A stretch of DNA of 64,000 nt, taken from the NCBI GenBank assembly GCA_963575745.1, contig CAUYUJ010019604.1:88276-152275 (forward strand), written 5' to 3'. The first letter of the stretch is position 1. Every line of letters begins with the position of its first letter. The position numbers and the translations under genes were made by a program. The notes beneath the pieces were generated by a model that was not told where the DNA came from, searched no databases, and worked only from the letters and a program-made list of their open reading frames with translations. Shown here in pieces: positions 57,366 through 64,000 of this stretch. The DNA comes from Prorocentrum cordatum (taxonomy: Eukaryota; Sar; Dinophyceae; Prorocentrales; Prorocentraceae).

Positions 57366-57430
57366 TCAAGTCGGGCCTGTCCCATCTACAGGAGGATTAT
57401 CCAAAAATCGTAAAAATCTCCGACGGTAGG
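57366..57430. mobile_element. Family A left terminus, solo
   Basis: TCAAGTCGGGCCTGTCCCAT...CTACAGGAGGATTATCC. No matching right terminus was found downstream, so it is a truncated copy. Confidence 0.6.
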
Positions 57431-57479
57431 AACCCACATGTAATCGAGTTAGCTTGCCCCTCGCATTTCTCTTCGTCTG

Positions 57480-57690
57480 GCGGGGTTTCCTTCCGCCCTC
57501 CGTCCTCCTCCTTCTCCTCCTCCTGTTCCTTCTCGTCCTACTCGTTGCATTTCTGATCCTCTTCCTCTTCCGCCTCCTCCTCCTCCGCCTCCTCAACTTC
57601 CTCCCTCTCCTCCTCATGTTCCTCTTCCTTCTCGGCCTTTGCCTTGCCCTCCTCCACCTCCTCCTCCTCCTTTTCCCCCTCCTCATCGCC
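57480..57690 (+). repeat. (TCC)n-rich stretch
   Basis: Interrupted TCC array at the 3' side of the minus-strand pseudogene. Confidence 0.85.
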
Positions 57691-57939
57691 GCCCCGCTTG
57701 TTCCCCTCCTGCACGTCTCTTTCTTCCTGGCAGGAGCGCGCGCGCGTAGAATTTCTTCGGCGCCCTCGCCGCCACGCCTGGCAGGGGCGCATTCTCCGAT
57801 GGCGAAATCGCGCACCCGTCGGGGACAGCCCCGCTTGCCAGGTCGCTGGGGCAGCCCCGCGAGCCGCTGGCGCGCGAGACCAAACCGTTGGGACAACCCC
57901 GCGGGTTCCGAACGGGGCGCCGCCGCGCTCAGGCGGGGG

Positions 57940-59305
57940 GCAGCACGAAGCCCAGCTCTGTCGCGAGCTGCTCCGCCTCTGCCATGGAACTCCTCCGTTC
58001 TGACCGCGAACTCTAGGAGCGCCTTCCGCAAGGATGTTGGCGGCCCTCGCTCCAGGAACTCTCGCGGCGGCAGCCGCGGGATCAGCGTGTTCCGCACGCG
58101 CGTGACGCAAGAGAACGTGACGTAGAGGTGCACCCTGCCTCGTCCGACATGCCCGTGCGACCAGCGTCCCCGTCCCTCGCGCAGTCGGTGCTGACACCCT
58201 TGCGCAGCGTTTGGCTTTGCGACAGCGTGGAGGCGAGGTACGACGCATGCGTCATGGTGAACCCCGAACGGCGCACGGCGTGCGGCCCCGAGCTGTGCCA
58301 CGTGAGCTGCTCGCTGGGCCTGAACATGAGCAAGCTCCTCGCCCGCGCCTCGGCCTCGCCGTCGTCGTCGGCGCCTTCGGTGCCCTGTAGCAGCACTTCG
58401 GCGACCTCCTAGTAGATCGGAGACTCCTTAAACTTAAAGCCGTGCACCTGCAGCCAGATTTCCTGCAGTAGTTTGCGGGGGCGGCTAAGTTGACCCGGCG
58501 AGCTTTCCTCGTACCACTGTTCGCCTTCGGTGTGAAGAGCGAAGGATGCGATGGTGGCCCGTGGCACCTGCGCGAACCCCAACCTTCTCTTCTTCACCTC
58601 TTCCTGCACTGCCGTGAATCGCACCTCCATGCTGACGTGGGCCAGTAAGACGCCGTGGATGTCCCCCGTCTTGTGCATGTTCGGAATGTTCAGGAGGTGC
58701 CAGCCCGCGTCGGGATCGCCCTGAATCGTACTGCGCTCGTCCACGGCCTGCGAGAAAGCGAGGGGCACGCCCAGACGCCGCGCGTCGGAGCGAACGCGCG
58801 TGTTGATCCACTTCGTCAGCGTGTCCCAGTAGATTCCCATGCCGTAGCCGAGCCGAGAGTTCTCGCGCTGGCGCCAAGGGTCCAAGACGCCGTGGTTGTC
58901 CGAGGCCAACGTCGTTCTCCCCAGTTGGACCAGACCTCTGGCGGAAAAGGGCTTGCCCTCGCGCGTGCAGCCTTAGAACGTGATCAGAGGGCCTCTGGGC
59001 TCGAAGCGCTTCGTGCCTTTTCAGCTCGAAAACGCAAGGGATCTGAGAGAAAGCGTTGATGGCGTGTTGAATTTCCATCGTCGGCGGCTCCGCGTGCTTG
59101 TAGGACCCGTCGTCCAGGACCTGGAGCCCGTTCGCGTCCGTCAGAAGGCTGATGCTGCTCGTGGGTTTCAGCTGCAGGAAATCGCCGACGTGCAACACGA
59201 TGGGGCGCGCCCGAAGTGGTGGCGCGGCCGTTTGTTCGTGGAACGTGTCATTGCGTCCGTGGCGCGCGCGAAAGTCCAGCGCGATGTACAGCGCGGCCGC
59301 CACCC
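57940..59305 (-). pseudogene. Pif1-like helicase, 5'-truncated and frameshifted
   Basis: Read on the minus strand from 59,305: YIALDFRARHGRNDTFHEQ, then IVLHVGDFLQLKPTSS, which is the GDFLQLxP box of Pif1/Helitron-type helicases. CVFELK follows and, after a frame change near 59,010, GTKRFEPRGPLITF, an in-frame TAA (about 58,975), LDPWRQRENSRLGYGMGIYW, HKTGDIHGVLLAHVSMEVRF, an in-frame TAG (58,409), GFTMTHASYLASTLSQSQTL, another frame change near 58,130, and VHLYVTFSCVTRV. The Walker A part is missing; tandem repeats start where it should be. The ALTHA-S/TASQGQTL-like segment is the conserved C-terminal Pif1 motif. At least two stops and two frameshifts: dead copy. Confidence 0.75.
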
Positions 59306-60060
59306 GCCTGATACTTCTTCCACATCCAGGCTTCAGGGGCCCAAAACTGACGACAGTTTTGGGGTCCCGATGACCCGCTCGGATTCCAAACGTGAGCGGC
59401 GAGCCCCATAAAGGGGGAGGGCTCCCGCATGAGACTTCCTCGCAGTTCACTCACAGACGAGGCTCCCGCCTTATACATCTTCCATATTCGGGGTCCCGAT
59501 GGCCCGCTCGGATTACAAACGTGAGCGGCGAACCCCATAGGGAGGGGGTTCCCGCTTGAGAGTTCCTCGGAATTTGCTGACAGCTGTCAGTGGTACTTCC
59601 TCCTTTCCAGGCCTCAGGGGCCCAAAAGTGTTGACAGTTACATGATCCCGATGACCCGCTCGGATTGAAAACATGATCGGCGGGCCCCATAGGGAGGGGG
59701 GTCCCGCTCGAGAGTTCCTCGGGATTCACTGACAGACGAGGATCCCGCATGATACTTCCTTTTTTCCAAGCTTCAGTGGCCCAAACACGTTGACAGTTGT
59801 AGGAGTCCGATGACCTGCTCGGGCTGAAAAACATGAGCGGCGGGCCCCATCGGGAATCGGCTCCCGCATGAGACTTCCTCGCAGTTCACTCACAGACGAG
59901 GCTCCCGCCATATACTTCTTCCATTTTCAGGCCTCATGGGCCCAAACCGGACGACAACAACAGGATCACGATTACCCACTCGGATTAAACACGTGAGCGG
60001 CGGGCCCCATGGGAAGGGGCTCCCGCCTGAGACTTCTTCGCAATTCTTGATTTCCCGCCT
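59306..60060 (+). repeat. ~130-160-bp tandem repeat, five units
   Basis: CCCGATGACCCGCTCGGATT-like starts near 59,381, 59,510, 59,662, 59,821 and 59,982, each with 'ggcgggccccatagggaggggg' and 'cctgagacttcctcgcaatt'. A single unit lies at 62,770-62,905. Confidence 0.9.
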
Positions 60061-60119
60061 GAAATTTCCCGCCTGAGACTTCCCGCCTGGCGCCGGGCCG
60101 CCCCCCCTCGTCCCGCCTT

Positions 60120-61300
60120 AGGCGGCCGCCCTGGGGACCCTCGGCGATCCCCCCTTTTCTCCTGCTGGGAGCCCGCCGGAACGCCCGATACGTGTCGCCG
60201 CCGCGTCTGACCCCCACGGCGCTTGCCCAGCCGCCTTGCGCTTTCGGCGCTGCTTGGGCCTGTCCTTTGCCGTACGGCGGCCTTGGGCCCCTCCCTCGGG
60301 TCCTCGTCTGCCCTGCGCGGCCTCACCGTCCTGGCCCTGCCCCGGCGTGCGAGGCCGCAGGTCAACTCCTTCGGCCCGAGACGCTGGCCTCCGGGCCTCC
60401 CCCCTCGGGGGCCTCCTCGCCGGCGGTCCGCCACCAGTTCCCACCACTCGCCCAGATTGCGGCCAGTAGTCGCTTTCGTCGCCACCGGTATTGGCGCCGC
60501 GCATAACCTTGACCTGGAAGTGCGACCGCTAGTCGCCTTCATCGCACTCGCCTCCGCGCACGCCCCGCGGGCGGCCCCTCGGGTTTGCCGCCCTGGCCTC
60601 GTGCCCACTGCCGCCTGGCGCGCGCCCAGCGGGGGCTGACGGCCCGCCCCGGGCCTCCCAGGACGCCCTTGTTCTGGGTATCTTGCGACCCTCCGCCCCC
60701 GCCGGAGCGACCGCCCGGGGGACCCTCGGCGCTCCCCCCTTCTGTGTCTCCTGCTGCGAGCCCGCCGGAGCGCCCGAGGAGTGCCCCCGCTGCGTCGGAT
60801 CCCCGCGGCGCCCGCCCTGCCGCCTTGCCCCGCGCTCTAGGCGCTGCAAAAGGGTCTATCCTTTGCCGTGCTGCGGTCGTGGGCCCCTCCCCCGGGTCCC
60901 CGTCTGCCCTCTGCGGCCCAATCGTCGTGGCCCTGCCCCAGCGTGCGAGGCCGCAGGGAAACCCCCTTGGCCCAAGCCGCTGGCCTCCGGGCTTCCCCCC
61001 TGGGGGTACTCTCCCAGGCGGTTCTCCGTCAGTTCCCGCCTCCCACCCAGCTTGCGACCGTTTGTCGCTCCTCGTCGCCACCGGTGCCTCGTGCCGCGCG
61101 TGCTTTTTACAAGAACTGCGAACGCCAGACGCCTTCACCTCGCTTTCTCCGTGCTCCACCAGACCCCGCGCGCGAGGTCGCAGGAAAGCCCTCTCGGCCC
61201 AGGGCGCTGGTCTGCAGGCCTCCCCCTCCGTGTGGGTCACTCTCTGGTCGTTCTCCGGCGGTCCGGCCATCGCTTGCCCCGCCTTCCGCCTGCCTCCCCC
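60120..61300 (+). repeat. GC-rich tandem duplication, 586-bp offset, with a partial third copy
   Basis: 60,120-60,510 and 60,705-61,110 share long blocks (GGACCCTCGGCG at 60,134/60,720; GCCCTGCCCCGGCGTGCGAG at about 60,330). A third partial copy (CGCGAGGTCGCAGGAAAGCC) is at about 61,170-61,290. Long open frames on both strands reflect GC content. The 61,300-62,450 stretch that follows is GC-rich, open in several frames, without a recognisable product. Confidence 0.8.
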
Positions 61301-62530
61301 GCGGCGCTTGCGTGGCCGCTCTGGCCCTGCCCCTTTTACCACCCGGCGCGCGCCCTGCTGGGGTTGTCGGTGCTCGCGGGGCTCCCAGTGCTTCTCCTTT
61401 ACTGGGCCCCCTTGTGGCCCTTCGCCTCTCGGTGCTGGGCCACCCCCTCTGTGCCCCGCCCGTCGTGGGGCGCTCGGGGCTCCTTTGTCACTCTGCCTTC
61501 CCTCCCCGCACGGGGTCGACGGGCACCTGGTCCTCCCCCACCGCGCTGCTCATCCCTGTCTGTCCTACGCTGGGCTTTCCTGTCTCCTGGGCGGCGCGTG
61601 CCGCTCGCACCCGCCCTTTCGGCGCCACCCCCTCCTGTCGTCTGGGCCCTCTCGGCACCTTGGCGGCGCGGGCCGCTCGCCCCCGCCTGATGGCCCCCAC
61701 GGCTTCACTCCCTGCCTCGTTCTACCGTCCTCTGGCCGCTCCCTCTTGCCACCTGCGGCGTGGTCTGTTCGCACCCGCCCGGCTGCCACCCCGGCACCCC
61801 TCGGTGTCTGGCGATCAGGATCTACTCTGTCGGGCGCCCGCATCATGCCCAGTCTTTCCTCTGAGACGGTGGCTTGCTGCCTTGCGTTCCGTGTCCTTTG
61901 TCCTGCCCTGGGTTTGCCGTGCGTCATGGTGGCGTTTTTTTCGTCTAGGACGTGACTGGCGACCTGAATTACCACCTAGTGCTGCACGTCGCCCAGAAGG
62001 ATTTCCTGGCGCGCGCTTTCTTGTGAGCTGCGGCGAGGCTCGCCTCCAATTAGCCTTTCCCCTCGTTTGGTCTTGTGTCTCTTTCCGCCCCTCTTTTTCC
62101 CTGGGCGCGAATTTAGGCCGCTGCCCGTGTTTATCGCTCCTGGACGCCGCCCGACTTTTCTCGCCGCGGTCGCGACCGAACCAATCCCCACCAGCCCATG
62201 TAGAAACGATTGCCAGGTGAGTCGGTGAATCAGGGACGCCTGGGAGCACGCGTTCGGACAGCCTTGTTGGGCAGCGTCGAAATTGGGTGGGCAGTACCCT
62301 GCGCCAGAACACAAGGACAACACATAGCTCCGCGTACTGAAGTTTAAGACAGAAATCGGTGCAAGGTGCGTCAATATGTTCCCTGTGGTAAGCGTATCAG
62401 GCGCAGGTTGCTGTATCTACGATCCGACGCCAATCATTAATGACGCGCAGATTTGAGCCGCATCTCGATGGGCATCCTGATATTAGCCCTTGCGCCCATT
62501 TGTATCTTAAACTCGCGTGCGTTTCGGATT

Positions 62531-62685
62531 TTCTCAGGTGTTGGTGCTGGTTCCGCTGCTGCTGCTGACGCTGGTGCTGGTGATACTGTTGTTTATGTTG
62601 TTGTTGCTGCTGCTGCTGTTGCTGCTGGTGTTGCTGCTTGTGGTGCTCCTGCTGGTGGTGGTGATGTTGCTGGGACCATGTTGTG
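62531..62685 (+). repeat. GCT/GTT triplet array
   Basis: Mixed GCTGCTGTTGTTGGTGCT triplets. Confidence 0.85.
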
Positions 62686-62769
62686 GGTAGGACGAGAAAG
62701 AGGAGGAACAGGGAAAGGGAGGAGGTTGGAAAACGAAGCGCCCTAGATCACCTGCGCCCAGAGGGCTGG

Positions 62770-62905
62770 TGGAATTCACACAGACGAGAATATCGCCTGC
62801 ATATTCAAGCCTCGGGGCCCAAGAGTGACGACAGTTGCAGGAATCGGGTGATCCGGCGGGCCCCATAGGTAAGGGGTTCCCGCCTGAGACTTCGTCGCAA
62901 TTATT
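62770..62905 (+). repeat. Solo unit of the 59.3-60.1-kb repeat
   Basis: AGACGAGAATATCGCCTGCA...GGGCCCCATAGGTAAGGGG...CCTGAGACTTCGTCGCAATT. The 62,906-63,200 stretch has no recognisable gene. Confidence 0.8.
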
Positions 62906-63202
62906 GACGCTTCGCTTGGCGGTTCACCCTCCAGACGATGGCGCACTTTTGAGCGGCAACGAGGTCCGCCTCCTCTTGTTTCCTCCGCGTTGTTCTCTCG
63001 TTGTCTCTCTATTTCCCTTTCCCGCTTGCGCAATTGAGGCCGTAGCCACAGTGTTACATATTTCGGACGGCGTTCCGCATTTCCGTTACGCTCGCGATCA
63101 AGAGTCTCCCCACCACCCCATTCAGACACGATTACTCGGCGTTTCGGTTAAAATGGGACGCCTGGAAGCACGCGGGGGGAACTTATGCGCACACAGGCCG
63201 CA

Positions 63203-64000
<798 letters not shown>

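Noticed and set aside
60539-61342. 267-codon minus frame and long plus frames in the GC-rich duplication
   Set aside because: High GC removes stops in most frames; no domain and no frame preferred between the copies by eye.

Overview
The window is nuclear DNA of a dinoflagellate. The decisive mark is a near-perfect copy of the dinoflagellate spliced leader (21,496-21,516, one mismatch) fused to the 5' end of a non-LTR retrotransposon. The long GAG/TCC, TAG, GAT and GCC arrays, the many MITE-like short elements, the GC-rich exon-like fragments with GT or GC donors, and a decayed member of a Pif1-like helicase family that is abundant in dinoflagellates all fit. A Prorocentrum-, Polarella- or Symbiodiniaceae-like genome is plausible, but the species cannot be read from the sequence. 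There are two 100-N assembly gaps (11,959-12,058 and 36,401-36,500).

Layout. 0-21 kb: mostly repeats (GAG/TCC arrays, a 2.6-kb minisatellite, a poly-C tract, TAG/TAC arrays, an ~170-190-bp satellite) with short exon-like open segments between copies of a ~185-bp terminal-inverted-repeat element (called family B here). The best gene model is two exons at 11,036-11,213 and 11,416-11,613 joined by a 202-bp GT-AG intron that consists mostly of a B element. 21.5-27.1 kb: a degenerate LINE with a coiled-coil ORF1, an APE endonuclease, a reverse transcriptase and a terminal Cys/His motif. 27-36 kb: TIR elements (family A inserted in an exon with a 12-bp target duplication), a 159-bp palindrome, GAT and GAG arrays, and 83-bp and 101-bp satellites. 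36.5-54.7 kb: a very large Ty1/copia-type retrotransposon, free of microsatellites, with gag carrying three CCCH zinc fingers, protease, integrase, RT and RNase H, followed in the same reading frame by about 3,080 further residues of unknown function. 54.7-64 kb: more repeats, two exon-like segments, a minus-strand Pif1-like helicase pseudogene, two tandem-repeat fields and a terminal TAG array.

The most unusual signal is inside the copia element: 27 copies (25 well formed) of an 18-nt hairpin scattered through gag, pol and the 3-kaa extension. The arms are GCAGCGG and CCGCAGC, with a central tetraloop that is always G-N-N-A. Copies that differ in the stem change both partners together, at all four core base pairs, even though this changes the encoded amino acids. 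The copies are used in two of the three reading frames (encoding QRETAA-like or AAGNRS-like hexapeptides) and sit in apparent linkers between domains. This looks like a family of structured RNA (or DNA) hairpins spreading in a retroelement. I know of no description of it.

The second theme is intron-like mobile elements. Families A, B, C and G abut exon-like segments within a few bases, in one case giving a phase-consistent GT-AG intron. This suggests introner activity in this genome.
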